DNA from: Neodiprion pinetum
Lineage: Eukaryota > Arthropoda > Insecta > Hymenoptera > Diprionidae
DNA: 64,000 nucleotides
Direction of reading: 5' to 3'
NCBI RefSeq assembly: GCF_021155775.2
Contig: NC_060236.1
Location: 9,965,087 to 10,029,086 of the forward strand
A model generated the notes under the pieces. That model searched no databases. It saw nothing but the letters and a program-made list of their open reading frames with translations, and was not told where the DNA came from. The translations under genes were made by a program, and so were the position numbers. Numbering within the stretch: the first letter of the stretch is position 1; each line of letters starts with the position of its first letter. Of this stretch, positions 1-12,443 are shown in pieces.

Positions 1-3000
1 TCTGCATGCTCAGGACTAAAAATGTCGGAAAAGCATGTTTCTTTTTTGCAGCCCTCTACATCGAAGCAGATTTCATACCGCGAAAGATCAGACTTTTATA
101 CACAAAAAAAAAAAAAAAAAAAACACATCGTGTAATTTTTTTCCCCAACGACAGGAAGTGCCGAAAATTCGAAGACAAATGATCGGTTCTAAAACGTTGT
201 AAAATCGATGAACGTATTTCTTATTCTTATATCCTTAAAGAACACTTCAACATATTGAAATTGCGACCAGGTAAAAATCTCACCCTTAAAAAGTTTGCCG
301 AAAGTTGGTGGATCCACCTGCCCGCGGATTAAAGGAAAAAGTTTTACAACCCTCCGCCTTACGGATCAAATACAACACCACCGCGTTCGTAAACAAGAAT
401 TTCCAACTTTTTAGAGGATTGATCTATTCTTCGAGATCCTCGGGTGCGTGTTTAGGTCCCGTTAAGTATCCCAACTCCGAAATTGAATTAATTCCGAGGA
501 ATAGCCAGCCCCCGAACGACCGTTCATTCACGTTACCTTCACCGCCGCATCGATTCCCTTTGAGCCCTTAATCATTTCCAACATTATGACGGCTGCGCCC
601 TTCTTTCTTTTATACCCTTTTTCTAGCACACCCTTATACGCCTCCTTTGTTTCGGTTCTTGTCTCTGCCACTCTTTCTCTCACACTCTCTCTCTTTTGTT
701 CTTGATTTTCCACGCCGAGAGGAAAACTCGGCCAGTTTCACTAACTTTGTGGCAATTACTGTCTGACGTATATTCGATTTTGTGTACCGTAACGAAGAAT
801 AAATATCAGTGATGTTAGTCCTGACCAAATTATTACCAGCTTACTCGTAATCGGGATTGGCGATGAAGTTACTCAAACATTAATAAATTGTAATAGCATT
901 AACAAAACTTTTTTACTTTTCGTGATCTTCCAAGTCTGTGTTGATGTAGTTCATTTATGAGTTCGGTTTGTCAGGTCTCGGTTTTCAAAAAAAAAGAAAA
1001 TTTTTTTTTATCGTTACGATCCCAAGGAGTTCCTTTTTTCGAAGGCGAGCTTGAAGGAAATTTAAGTATTAATATACTTTCGTCGCTTTTCGTAATTATA
1101 TATTGCCTCAAAAATGTAGCAACTGCCCGATAGACTAAAATAACGTGCGAATGAACGAGCTCCTTTTCGTGAAATCAATTTGAAAAAATTATTTCGTTAG
1201 CATGCTTTGTTAATCACCAAAATTCAATCCATCCGCGAACTCCGAAGGTTATAAAAACTGTAATCCACTTTGCCGAATAATGATAAATCAACCGAAATGC
1301 GTATCGTAATTCCGAAAATGTCTTTCCCTGCACGGTCATTGATAAAAGGCTATATAGATGTAAATAATTGCTCGAAACAATTAACCGACTAGATCCAATC
1401 GCGTATACTCGAACCCCTTATCCAAGGTGATCTTAAATGTTCGACAGAAGCCCGGGTTTGTCTAGACTCGGGAGTATTATCATCACTAGATAATTGACTG
1501 GTGTTGTAATCGAAGGATCGCATGTTCATCAAAAACCGTAGCTGATTTAGGGAAAGGGCATTTTAACCCTCGCTAATGTCACTCGATAATAATTAATTAC
1601 AGCCTGCGTCTTGTGTTTTGCTTAAGCAAAATACGCCAATTTCCTTAACGCCTATTCAAACATCGCGAAAATTGCAACAGTTTTCTCGATCCGATGATTT
1701 TACTTACAGAAATAGAAAAAAAATTTCTTTTACCAAAAACGAATGAATGAACGCGTGAAAATATAGGTTATTACCGCACGAGGAGAAGATATTAAGAAAA
1801 GGAAAACGGAATATTAGGTACGTGGCAAAATTGCCGATTAGTAAGTTTCTTCGAGGAAATGAGAATTAAACAAAAAAAAAAAAAGGGTGCGAAATTTGCA
1901 AATATCGAAGGTAGCTACGTTTTTGTCTATTTGCGGACTGAATTATTTTTTGTTCCTAGTGTTCCTTTGCACCCGCGTTGAAAAATTTGATTTATTTTAC
2001 TCCGTCGACCGGAGAAAATAAAAAAAAAAAAAGAAAATAATATATAAAGAAATAAACCGAAAGACCTAAGATAATGGAATAGGAAAACGAATAACTCAAG
2101 TAAAAGGAATAGACAGAAAAAAAAAAAAAAAAAAAACACTCTATACGACCGTCGTTAACTATCATGTAAGTGCGATGTAAGTCAATGTACGAAACCGACA
2201 GCAATAATTAAGATTAGTAGGTTCCCAATGTCGATTAGAACGAAAAATATGAAAATTAGAAGAAAACAAAAAAATAAATAAACAAAAATTATTTAAAAAA
2301 ACTTAGAAAATTCTTTAAAAAAAAAAAAACAAAAAAAAAAAAACAATTATCAAGTCAACATTTTTAGAACCAGGCACTCGAGTGTTTTAAACCGGGGCGT
2401 CATCGCCGTGTCCTTGCCACCTTGGCACGATATTTAAACTTATCGGCGTCACGTTCCCAAAGTAAAAATTCTTTTAACAAATCTAAATCACAAATTCGTA
2501 CTTTCGTAACTTGATTATTCAAACTTTTCCCAATACTGTGAGACACCTTAAAATTAAATATTGTTGATCCAACTTACATAAAACATTATAATTTGCACAC
2601 CAGCATGTTGTTAATAAATTGAATTCCTGAATTCTGTGATTTTGTTTTGGGACTTATACGTTACAACAGAAGTGATGATCAATTTTTTCGCCGAGGAGAT
2701 CCTTTGTATACGTCTACCAAAATTGCTTGTCTCAATACGCGAAATTGCGGGCATAATGTAACAATTTGATGCCTGAGTAAACGTGTGTAGGTGCGTTGAC
2801 AAATTTAGGAAATTATTATCCGTATTAGGTGAGAAACGAATTTTTGCGAATTGAGTACACAATTCAAGGTGGCGGGGACATAAGGACGGGCATTAGGTTA
2901 AATAAAAAAGAAAAATATTAAAAAAAAAAAAGTTTACGAAGTAAGAATATTAATGAATAACTCATAGCGGTTTAAATTAGAAAAAGAAATGGCAAAGACG

Positions 3001-3234
3001 AAAGAATGTAACGAAATATAGTCATCCTAATGGGCAAAAATTGTTCAAGGTCCCCGTGTGTTTGACCAGTTTAACAATTAACCTAATACTCGTCCAACAG
3101 CTAATGATAAACCGTACTTGTGATAAAACATATTAATAATTAGAGAGTATAATGTATAAGTGAAGTTATTAGATTGTATAATATATATCTAATATATACA
3201 TATTGCGTTACTGGTATGCGTTATGTTTATTGTA
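1..3234. other. AT-rich spacer, no gene seen
   Basis: No open frame here has a recognisable domain, and the few of 60-88 codons have low-complexity or unremarkable composition. Runs of A or T longer than 10 occur near 102-122, 2116-2136 and 2318-2343. A CT-rich stretch lies at about 596-710. I see no paired terminal repeats. It is best read as intergenic or intronic DNA. Confidence 0.6.
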
Positions 3235-3535
3235 ATTATTATTGTCATTTTTATCCTTGTTATTATTATTATACTACTGCTACTACTACTAAAATAATGA
3301 TTATTACCATTATTATTTTTATTATTATCACTATTATTATTGTTGTTGTTATTGATATTGTTATTATCATTGCTATCATGAGCTATTATTATTATTGCAA
3401 TTGTAATTATTATAACGATGATATATGAAAAGGAAAACAAAAAAAAAAAAAAAAAAAAAAAAACCAGATACAGGGAAAAATATATGAAAAAATCATTATT
3501 AACCAAGATTATAATAATAATAATAATAAATAAAT
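3235..3535. repeat. Imperfect ATT/ATA microsatellite with poly(A)
   Basis: From about 3235 to 3425 the sequence is an impure ATT repeat with interspersed ATC, GTT and ACT triplets. A run of about 28 A follows near 3437-3464, then a short ATA array at about 3508-3530. The overlapping open frames on both strands (Ile/Tyr-rich on plus, Asn/Ile-rich on minus) are by-products of triplet repetition and are not genes. Confidence 0.9.
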
Positions 3536-6364
3536 ATATAAATAGATAAATGATCAGGTAGTTTGTAATAACTCGTAGAATGGTAATAACTAAAAATAAT
3601 AAACAATTATTATAATTATAAAATATGAATTATTATTACTATTATGTAACAAGTAACAATGTACTTGCTAGTCAATGTTCAATGTTGAGATATTTATCTG
3701 AATAAAATGCATATACGTTGTTTACACCATTTTTACTTTTGTTCGTCAGTTTTTGTACTGTGACCACCGATCGATCGAAAAACCTTTCTTTATACTAACT
3801 AATATAGATATCAGGATTCTAATTCAGATTGAAATTGTCAAGTATCAAGAGATTTTAATGAAGATTAAAGATTGGAACGCGAGCAAAATATTTCGTGATG
3901 CTTCTGGATTAAATAATGTTTGAGAAGCGTTTCATTCGATTTGTTGCAGCCCTTAATTACGTCAATTCTTCATGGGCGACAGAAGAACCGTTTCTACGAT
4001 TAAAATAATGGACTGAAGTCTAATTATGTCTAAGGAATCTTCGTTAGAAATATAATTATTCAGAGACTCTCGTGGAATTTTCTGTATTAAAATCCGTTTA
4101 ATTTAATTCTTGTAATTTCGATAAAAACGCTGAACAATTTCGGAACATATCAGAAACTTATAACGAAGATGGTGGGATTATTATTAACTTTTTCTAAAGT
4201 CAGAGAAAAAAGTATTTTCAATCAATTTCTAAGAATGGGGAGGAAATTAAGGGTTTTTCAGATGAATTTTTGCTACCACTTCGCATCGTGCCTGCAGGCA
4301 GGTAAGAATGTGATTTCAGCAGTTGCAGAGAATCGACTCGGAATATTATTTAGGAAATTTCTGGATGGATAGAAAGATCATCATACATTTGAATATAATG
4401 AGTTTCATCTGAAATATGATCAGGTACAGATAAGTATTCTTTTGAATGGTATTTTGAAAGCGAAAATGCACGACTTGTTTCCGGATTTTGAACATGCATT
4501 TCGAATGGAACGTCGTCAAAAACTACTCATGAACATAACGATTCTTGGATATGAATGATAACGACACATGTCGGCGTATCGACTCAAGTGAGAGCCTTCA
4601 TCAAAATGTAATTTTGATAGCTTTTCATCTGTCGCAATCAAAGACAAAGAAAAATTAATAAACGAGGCTTACAAAATAACATTACAAGAGCTAATCAGTT
4701 ACACTGAAAAGACTTGACCTGTTATAACCTTAAGTGACGAGGATGAAGTAAGTAGATTATAATATAATATATTTACAACACGAAAATTAAATTAATCAGC
4801 CGGTTTATCGTAGATAATAAATTTCGACGTAAAGAAGGTAAGAATTCAGTGAGAGATTTATACACTCGTAATCGAGAAAATTTCAGCCGAAAACGAATTG
4901 ACGGGAAGTGGAGCGTAATAAGCACAAATTTAAACTGCAAAGGCATTCAATACCTTGATAGTTCGGTCGGTAACCTTACGTGTGTGTTACCTACCGATGG
5001 TAAAAACATAGATATTGCAGAGATGCTCCACATGTTGAGGCAAATTAACACAGTTCGTATGTTCAACAATATTCCACATTTCTAAGATTGATCTCCTGTA
5101 ATACGAGGGCTCTTCGTCTAAAAAAGCTACTGAGACCCAACTCGATTTGTGTAACACCTCTATTGTCCTCTTTAGGCTACCCTACGCGTCTTGCAAACGG
5201 TCAATTAACCTAATTGACAGGCCATTCTCCGATACTGTATATCTATCCTTCGTTCCCTCTTCATCCTGTTTACACAATGCTCCAAACATCCGGAATAACG
5301 TTGTTATGTGTATACAGTAGAATACACGCCTCGTGTCGCGTTGACCAATAATCGATAATACGTGTATTTGACGACTCTAGGTGATTAGATTTGTACCGTT
5401 ATCTATAATTGTGGATTCGTTTGAATTTTACCGAAATATATCGAGTCAGCTGCTTTTGAACGTTCGTCGTTTTGTACACATCCATTTACCTGATTGCCGA
5501 GCTGATAGTTTTTCATCACTAGGCTATGCAAAGTTGGAAAAAAAAAGATGAGGTAAACAGGAAATAAGTAAAAAGTATCCTGGGTAACGAAATTTGCGCT
5601 GTCGCTTATTTTCAGACCTCACTTTACGTATTCCGGTTTGATCGGTGAAATTAATAAATGCAATGTGTATGAAATGCAAAAACGAACGAATAAGAAATAA
5701 ATCATCGAATTCCATTTAGTTATTACAACCAAACAATACCGATGCACAATTTTAATCAAGGACAGGTTTACGAATCCGTTTTTTCTGACATCTGGTACAA
5801 TACTAATTTCGGTCAAGGAAAACTTTTTTCTTTCTTCGTTTAATTTACTTCCCTTGTTTTCCGCCTCCTGGTGTTCCTTGGCCTCGCAAATCAGTGTCAA
5901 TTTAATTATCTTCACAACACCCGAGTTCGTTGAGGGGATCGTCTTATTCGTCGTATACATTATTTTGTTTGTTTTTCATTCCATCATTCTCGGAATAACC
6001 GACCCTTGAATCGTTGTAAAAATTAATTGGATGAAACTGAGTGAGGTTGAGAAAAAATTTGAAGGTAATTGGCGCCAGACTCATCGAGGTGTAACGTAGC
6101 TTCGAGCAGTTACTCAAAATCCTCAGGGAATAATGAGTCCCCAACCTCAAAGTTCACTCACCATTGTTGCAAGTGTAAATCCGCGGGTAAATGTCAAAAT
6201 TTTCAGATCGAATTTCACACATTTCTAACATTTCACTCGTCGCATTTCAAGTTTTATTACAGATCAATATCCGTTGCAATTAAACACGCTCTTTCATTTG
6301 CTTTTCATAGTTGAATTTTCACTCAGTTTCATATCTGATGTATATACGCCCCGTATTCTTATGT
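3536..6364. other. Spacer, two short unassigned frames
   Basis: Two open frames (4169-4372 plus, 4849-5085 plus) have unremarkable, fairly balanced composition, but neither shows a known motif, a signal peptide or a repeat. A CAG/GTAAGA-like donor sequence occurs near 4299-4306 inside the first. That alone does not establish an exon. No RNA gene or mobile element was recognised. Confidence 0.4.
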
Positions 6365-6965
6365 GATCATTGTTATCACCTGTAATCTCTTGACATTCTT
6401 CATTTCTTCTTTGCAATCCTCGAAATCTTAAAAATATTTCCAATCACTTGTAATCATTGTAATCCCTTGTATTCGCTGTAATTATTAAAAAAATTTGCGC
6501 TATCTTTGTAATCGACGTAATCTCTTTGTTATTCTATCATTACTTTTGTAATCCTTCAAATCTTTGTAATCTGTATAATCACCTGTAATCTTTGTAATCC
6601 CTTGTATTTTTTGTCATTGTTTATAAGTTTTGCAATATATTTGTAATCGATGTAATCTTGTAATTTTTTAAAATATCTTTGTAATCCTTGAAATTTTTGT
6701 AATCTTTTTAATCACTTGTGCTCTCTGTGATCACTTGTATTCTTTGTCATCGTTTATAATCTTGGCAATCTATTTGTAATCAATGTAATCTAGTTTCAAT
6801 CTTGGCAATATATTTGGAACCCTTGTAATCCTTGTAACCGCGTGTGGTATTGGTGATTATTAGAATTTTTATAATAATGTTGTAATGTGTAAAATTTTGC
6901 TACTATCTGTGCAATCCCTGTAATCTCTGAAATCAACTTGTAATCTTTATAATCGTAATCAATGT
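6365..6965. repeat. Degenerate TGTAATC tandem ladder
   Basis: About 600 bases are built from short variants of TTGTAATC separated by irregular 4-15 base spacers, for example 'CTTGTAATC', 'TTTGTAATC' and 'CGATGTAATC'. The spacing is irregular, so this is an old, mutated short-unit tandem array and not a clean satellite. It ends around 6960 where the motif stops. Confidence 0.8.
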
Positions 6966-8740
6966 ACACCATTTCCATACAGTGATCAAACTTTCTGTCC
7001 ACATTACAAGATCAAAATGTCAAGCCACTGTCAGCTGTTCAATACTTATGGTTTTTTTTTATACAGGATTAACCAGTTTGAAAAGGAACCCAATCAAAAA
7101 GGAATTTGGCAATTGGCTTTGAAGACCCATGTGTCATGCACTTTAAACTTCGATGAAGAGTTCACCCAGGTAAAATGTAAAAAACTGTGCTCGCGCATAA
7201 AAAAAGACGTAATGTTTTATTGATTTGAAGCGTATAATTTATGATGCAAACTTCATTGAAAATTCAAACTCATCCAAATAATTTAAAAAAGATAGGGTGG
7301 CTCGTTTTTCTGTAACTTTAAGCTTTTTCGAATAGTCAGAAAGTTGCAAATCTGGAATGAACGACGCTTGATTCTAACCGTTGATTATTCGAGATTGTAG
7401 TCCAATATTTTCATAAGCTGTTATTCTTGTTATATCTCGCCATTCCATCTGATATCGAACACCCTGTATTTTAATCGTTAATCGGGTAAGAAGGTATAAA
7501 AATATACGACGAAAGAATATAAATTCAGAGAAGTTTCCTCATAATCTTGACTGGAAAGGATCTTCCAACATCATATTTATTCAAGTAGAAAGACATTTAT
7601 CAGCAAGATTACTTACTTAAATCTTATCCTGAAAACTTTTATTTATTCTCTAGTAAGTTCACAGCGGTTCATATTTCATCGATAGACATTTTAAGTTGAG
7701 AGAAGTCAGAACTCTTCTTTCAACTGCAAGACTACTTGTGCCAGTACAATGGTGATGAGCAAAATTGTTATCATTCGAATTTATTATCACATTTGCATAT
7801 GGTAATCAGAAAGCATTAAAGCACGATGACGGTATATTGTCTTTCAAATCCAAAGCATAATGAAATTTGTTTTGTTTTTCTACTTATAAATTATACATAT
7901 TGTAATTTTATACGACGTATATTGTTAATTATTAGCTTCTCCCTATATCGATGGGTTGTTTTTTTTTTGTCTCAATTTACAATCAGAAAAAAACTGACTT
8001 TACTGTACGTCAGACACGTGATTATCGAAAAATTTTGGTAACAGTAGCAAGTTTTCGCGGTCTCTTTTTTCGACCAGCCAGGAGATTACCCTTTTCTTCC
8101 ATTTCTCGGCGATTTCGATCCGATCGAACTTCCAGGTGCTATTTCAGTGAAATCAGCTCTGGCCGATGTGACTGAAAATGTCTAATCGAAGTTGAACGCA
8201 ATCTTGTGGAAATAATTAACCATCTTGAGACTTGTAGGGTTGTCGACACCCAGTGTCTCGTCGTTTCATAAGCCGATCATCTCCAGGGATCTTCTATACG
8301 CCCGCGCCGTGACGCGTCAAGCGGGTCAATTTACCTTACGAAGGGAAGAGAATACGGGAAAAAGAGAAGAAGTAAAAGTTTATCATCGAAAAAAGTTGGG
8401 TGAGAAATAAAAGAGAAGAAAAAAAAAAAAGAAGAAATTACAGGTGACACCCTCCGGTGCGCGACGAGACCGACCCCGATATCGGAAACCATTAATACCC
8501 GGAATATCCAATCAATTTCCGTTTCGGGCATTCGTCGCCGACCCTCGCGGATATTCGAGTGAATTTTATTTATTTATTTTTTTTTCTTTTGCTCTAAGAT
8601 AAGCATAACATTTATTGGGAACGTAACAACGTTGACCGAACAGTGGCTGCATGGCAATTCCATGAGCAGTTGCTGTAATAGAAAGACAACAATGACTTGG
8701 CGATGGCGATAATGATTAAGCGCAGTAGGTATGAGCAACA
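6966..8740. other. Spacer, nothing recognised
   Basis: AT-rich DNA with a purine-rich run (GAAGAAAAA type) near 8340-8435 and a somewhat GC-richer patch from about 8060 to 8540. Small open frames overlap on both strands without domain signatures. No terminal repeats were found except those of the element starting at 8743. Confidence 0.5.
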
Positions 8741-8742
8741 TA

Positions 8743-9109
8743 CCGGGAAAATCTCTTGAAAGTTGAAAATCAACCGCGCATGCGCGAGTTTTATCGGCTG
8801 TTCGTGCAGGCTGGCCATCTCGAATTTTAGCTGTCAAACTGTCTGTTTCTGCCAGCGATGTGGTTGATACGAATTTTCGAGGTTAGAATCTGAAATAATT
8901 GAGGTCGTGACTCGGAAAGGTTTGGGAAGCATTCGTTATTGCTTATTCGATGCTTATGATCTTTGAAAATTCAAACGTACACATTTTGTGTAAGTTGGTC
9001 CCCTGCATCGCAGACAAGAATATCGCTGTGGGAAGATTTCGTCGACCAATGAGATTGAATTATTTGGCGCATGCGCGGTTGATTTTCAAGTTTCAAAAGG
9101 TTTTCTCGG
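8743..9109 (+). mobile_element. MITE 'GCGC', copy 1 (TA-flanked)
   Basis: A 367-bp non-coding element with imperfect terminal inverted repeats of about 45 bp. The left end begins CCGGGAAAATCTCTTGAAAG and the right end is its inverted counterpart. TA lies directly outside both ends (8741-8742 and 9110-9111), as expected for Tc1/mariner-type target sites. Each TIR contains the palindrome GCGCATGCGC. A second copy in the same orientation lies at 43775-44172. This copy lacks about 35 internal bases present there. No transposase is encoded. Assignment to Tc1/mariner rests only on the TA and is tentative. Confidence 0.8.
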
Positions 9110-9111
9110 TA

Positions 9112-10085
9112 TAGTATATTGTGTATCTAGGACGGAATGAAGGCGATTTTGAAACACAGTTTTTCGAAACATGTGAAGCAGGGATATGGTGAGTGGTGCA
9201 CACCAAGCTTCATAAAATACAAGAAAGAAGCAGAAACTTCAACGGATAGGAAGGCAATGAGGTTAAGTGACAAAGCCCTCCGACTGTTCAAAAAACAAAA
9301 CACGATTCTTTATTCGATACAATATATTTGTATGGTTGAAAAAAGGCAAAAAACATGTAAGTACTAGTTATTGTGGGATGCTATTAAAGTCATGGTGTAA
9401 GGAAACGAGGTGAAACAATGCGCACGCGCTTTAGTTGAACCAATCAGAAAACATATCCAAGGTGACGTCATTATAGGCTTAATGTTTCGTCCTTTGGTGT
9501 GTATATTATTATTTTTGCATCTTTTGACTACACAAACTGGCATTTTCAGGAAACAGAATATACGAAAATAAATGAGTAACCGACTTACGTGATTTCTGTG
9601 ACGTCATTTTGGATATGCGCACACCTTGTCTTCTTACATCATCATTAAAGTGTTGAGGTTTGACGAAATGCGAAAAAAAAATATTTCTCTTCATCGCTAC
9701 TTCCCTTCATGTTTTTTCGAATTCCATTTATTGATTTTTATGCTGATTACGTTGCGCTGCTCGTTGCCAATGATGTGAAATTCGCTACAGCCTGCCGTAC
9801 CGTCATGATACCAATCAAGTAACTCGTGTTTGTGTTTCAGACAGTGCCACTGTCGCTTCGCCTACTTTACCCTCGGAAAACTTACTTCGCGCCTGGTAAA
9901 GCGGATGCAAAATTCTATGTCCGCCCGTTTGATAAGTGCGCATGCGTAACAATCACCGTCATGAAATAAGCTACTTTGCGCCAGCTTCACATACATAAAA
10001 AGTCATGTTTTTAAGGGAAGTCAGATAAAAAAGTAATTTCAATATAAACCATTGTTATGGAAGAATTTACAGCGAAAAACGCTTC
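9112..10085. other. Spacer with two TGACGTCA sites
   Basis: No gene seen. Two exact TGACGTCA octamers (9463-9470 and 9599-9606) lie in an imperfect inverted repeat of about 19 bp: CATATCCAA, two bases, then TGACGTCA at about 9452-9470, with the reverse complement at about 9599-9617. TGACGTCA is the classical CRE/ATF site. Whether it is bound here is unknown. A GCGCATGCG-like motif occurs near 9938. Confidence 0.4.
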
Positions 10086-10089
10086 AAAC

Positions 10090-10190
10090 TTTTCAATAAA
10101 GCTCCGAAGTTCCTAATACTCTTTCAATTAATGATATTGCTCAAGAGATGCTTTCAGCTGTCGAAGCTGAAACTTGCAGAATAAGAATAT
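10090..10190 (-). pseudogene. copia-type RNase H remnant
   Basis: About 100 bases on the minus strand read VSASTAESIS, a stop, then AISLIERVLGTSEL. This resembles the copia RNase H block 'VALSTAEAEY-x-AL' followed by E-x-x-WL. It lies downstream of reverse transcriptase as expected. The sequence between the two is too decayed to align by eye, and I cannot follow the element further down. Confidence 0.65.
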
Positions 10191-10369
10191 CATTAATTCT
10201 TTGAACAAATAGCTGTACGACAAGTAGACTTCATAGAACTTATTGAACAATTAAAACGTCGGATATTGATACTCATAATTGAGGTAATTGGGAGATTCAT
10301 CTCACCTGAACTTATCAAGAATCGTACAAGAAAGTTGTATGATTTTTATTTGTTCATGAGATGCAGCTT

Positions 10370-11284
10370 GAAGTTAAAGCTGTAATGAATATATGTGTTC
10401 CTCGGAATTTGCAGACCAACAAAAAATTCTGCCTTCGAAAACGTTATTTGAAAACGCCGATTCGTTTTTGACAGTAGATCATTCAAATCACACACATGCT
10501 TTCCACACATCTAGCCATCGTCCACATAAATTACGAGATAAATTTCACTTTTAGATTTTACGAAAACGCACGGATCACTTTTTGATTGCATGAAATCACA
10601 CTTCACTAACAAGTTAATTATTTCTTTATTCCAAAATAGAGAAGCTTGCGTCAACCCATCCAAAGCTTTCTACAATCGACACCCTTTTTCATTTTTCCCT
10701 TTCACTGCTGGCTGCTCCATGTAGATCACGTCCTGAAATTTCTCGTGTAGAAAAGCTGTCTGCACGTCGAATTGCAATATTTCCAAATTTTTAGCTGCTA
10801 CCATTGATAGGATGCTTCTCACGGAACTAAGCTTGACAATCAGAGCGAAAGTCTCTGACCATAGTCGATTTCTTTGTTCTGTAAACATCCTCTCGCCACC
10901 GCCTTATATTTGTCAATCGTGCCATCTGCCTTCAGTTTTCGTTTAAAAATCCACCGATTTGTGATGACGTTTGCTCTCTCAGGTCGTGACACTAGCGCCC
11001 ATGTTTTTTTTTTTTTTTTATGTCCCCAAGAGCTTTTAGTTCAGAGTAAATTGCCTCACGCCATTTGTCTACGTCGTCAGCTTCTAAAGCTTCTTCCAGT
11101 GTTCCAGATTCTGCATTAAGCATAAAAGTTTCTGCAATTACCATAACTGATTGCTCTCGATCGTCGTTATGACTTTCCTTCACCCTATTCATATTCAGTC
11201 TGACAAGGAGATCTTGAAACCGGAAGTCGTGGACTATTTCGCTCGAATTTTGATTGTCCAATCTCTGGCTCTTGAAAATTTTCC
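10370..11284 (-). pseudogene. copia-type reverse transcriptase (RVT_2) remnant
   Basis: The domain begins with EEALEADDVDKWREAIYSEL (about 11100-11045), then an A-rich interruption. RWIFKRKLKADGTIDKYKA follows, then in another frame ETFALIVKLSSVRSILSMVA and LQFDVQTAFLHEKFQDVIYM, which holds the first catalytic Asp in the 'DVxTAFL' block. Past a stop come KALDGLTQA (from K-x-LYGLKQ) and the catalytic YVDD (about 10520-10510, read as VIYVDDG), then a stop and FFVGLQIPR. All hallmark blocks of the copia RT are in the expected order but are split over at least three frames. It is inactive. Confidence 0.93.
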
Positions 11285-11875
11285 AATAGTTTTTCTTCCA
11301 TTTCGTCAGCTGTTAGTTTTTTTCTGTGATTGTCTGAGGTTCATAATTCTCATGAAATATCACATCTCTACGAATTGAAATCCTTTTGCCATCAGGATTT
11401 AAGACTCGATAGGCCTCGTTCCATTCGCTGTAGCCTACCATCATGCACTTCACTGCATGTTCTCCCTATTTCGTTTGTTGTACTTTTGGAATATTTACAT
11501 AACAATCACTTCTAAAGACTCTTAAATGTTTTATTGACGGTTTTTACCAAACCAAACCTCGAATGGTGTTCTGTTTCCTCCCAGGGTTTTGGATGCTGTT
11601 CTATTTTTCAGGTGAACTGCTGCACTCGCAGCTTCTGCCCGCAAATAACGTGGCGATCCTCATCCATGAAGCATCGCCTTTGCTGACTCAACAACTGTCC
11701 GATTTTGTCATTCCACAAAACCATTTTGTTCCGGAGCACATGGTGTTAATTTCTTTTGACAGCAGGGATTCTCTCACTTCACTATTGCAAAATTCAAGTC
11801 CACAGTCCGTCATCACGTCGTTATTCTTCTTGCCATTCCAACGCACATTCAATGCTTCTGATGTTTGCTGTTAAC
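11285..11875 (-). pseudogene. copia-type integrase remnant (core C-terminus)
   Basis: The minus strand shows a degraded DNGLEF block (here DCGLEF), then PCAPEQNGFVE and QNRTVVESAKAML, which match the conserved 'PEQNG-x-x-ER-x-NRT' end of the retroviral-type integrase core. These are followed by AEAASAAVHLKNRTASK and TPFEVWFGK. After a stop the frame continues with VFRSDCYVNIPK, GYSEWNEAYRVL and RRDVIFHE, the copia-specific region after the core. Integrase would insert the cDNA into host DNA. Several stops and at least one frameshift are present. The zinc-binding N-terminus and the first catalytic Asp are absent. Confidence 0.9.
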
Positions 11876-11879
11876 TGTT

Positions 11880-12443
11880 TTCCGACCTTTAATTCTGTAG
11901 AATCTCCTCATTTATGTTTGTTCTCTTCATACGATCGCCCATGCTGCTCTCATATTATCATATTCTGGAGGTAAACTGCCAAAAATTTTTGCAAAAACCA
12001 CTGACTCGTTTTCTTCAAGTTGCATTTCACTGATTCGCTGTGCTAATGTAGTCAGTCTGGTTATAAAGTCCACATAATTCTTTCTTCTTTTTCAATCTCG
12101 GCATTTATAAAACGATCTAGTAAAACTTGCGCTTACTGATTACTTCTTTCAGCATGAACAGTTTCTAACTTTGCCCACATATCTGCTGCTGTGCGGTATT
12201 TTGAGTTAGATATCCTAACCGATCGATCTCCAAATCATGCATCAAAAACGCTGCCGCCATCTTGTCTCTTTTGATCCAAGCATCTGCGTCAGATCGTGAT
12301 CGTGGAATCGAACCAAGAATATACGGTCCTAGCTCATTTTCTCCCATATAAATCTCCATTTGCATTTTCCATAACTGGTAGTTCCTGCCATTGAACTTGT
12401 GCATCTGGTATTTTCTCGATTTTGCTATCTTCACTGACTCCAC
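11880..12443 (-). pseudogene. copia-type gag remnant
   Basis: The N-terminal part is open from 12443 down to 12165 and contains the copia Gag signature FNGRNYQLWKMQMEIYMG, followed by a W-x-x-D segment with A and L spacing typical of the UBN2/retrotran_gag family. Beyond a stop the similarity continues in shifted frames, with an ADMWAKLE-like segment and LAQRISEMQLEENESV leading to GSLPPEYDNM (the family's 'LP-x-x-Y' block). Gag would form the particle that packages element RNA. No ATG starts the open part, and a pyrimidine tract ending in CAG lies just upstream (about 12445-12490 on plus). The start may therefore lie upstream or follow a splice acceptor. The copy is non-functional. Confidence 0.88.

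Noticed and set aside
3174..3506. Open frames of 84 and 105 codons on opposite strands
   Set aside because: They are the translation of an ATT triplet microsatellite and poly(A). The composition is wholly explained by the repeat.
6365..6965. CRISPR-like array
   Set aside because: The repeated word is only 7-9 bases, spacing is irregular, and the context is eukaryotic.
8574..8837. 87-codon minus-strand frame
   Set aside because: It runs into the MITE terminus at 8743, starts inside the element, and has no motif.
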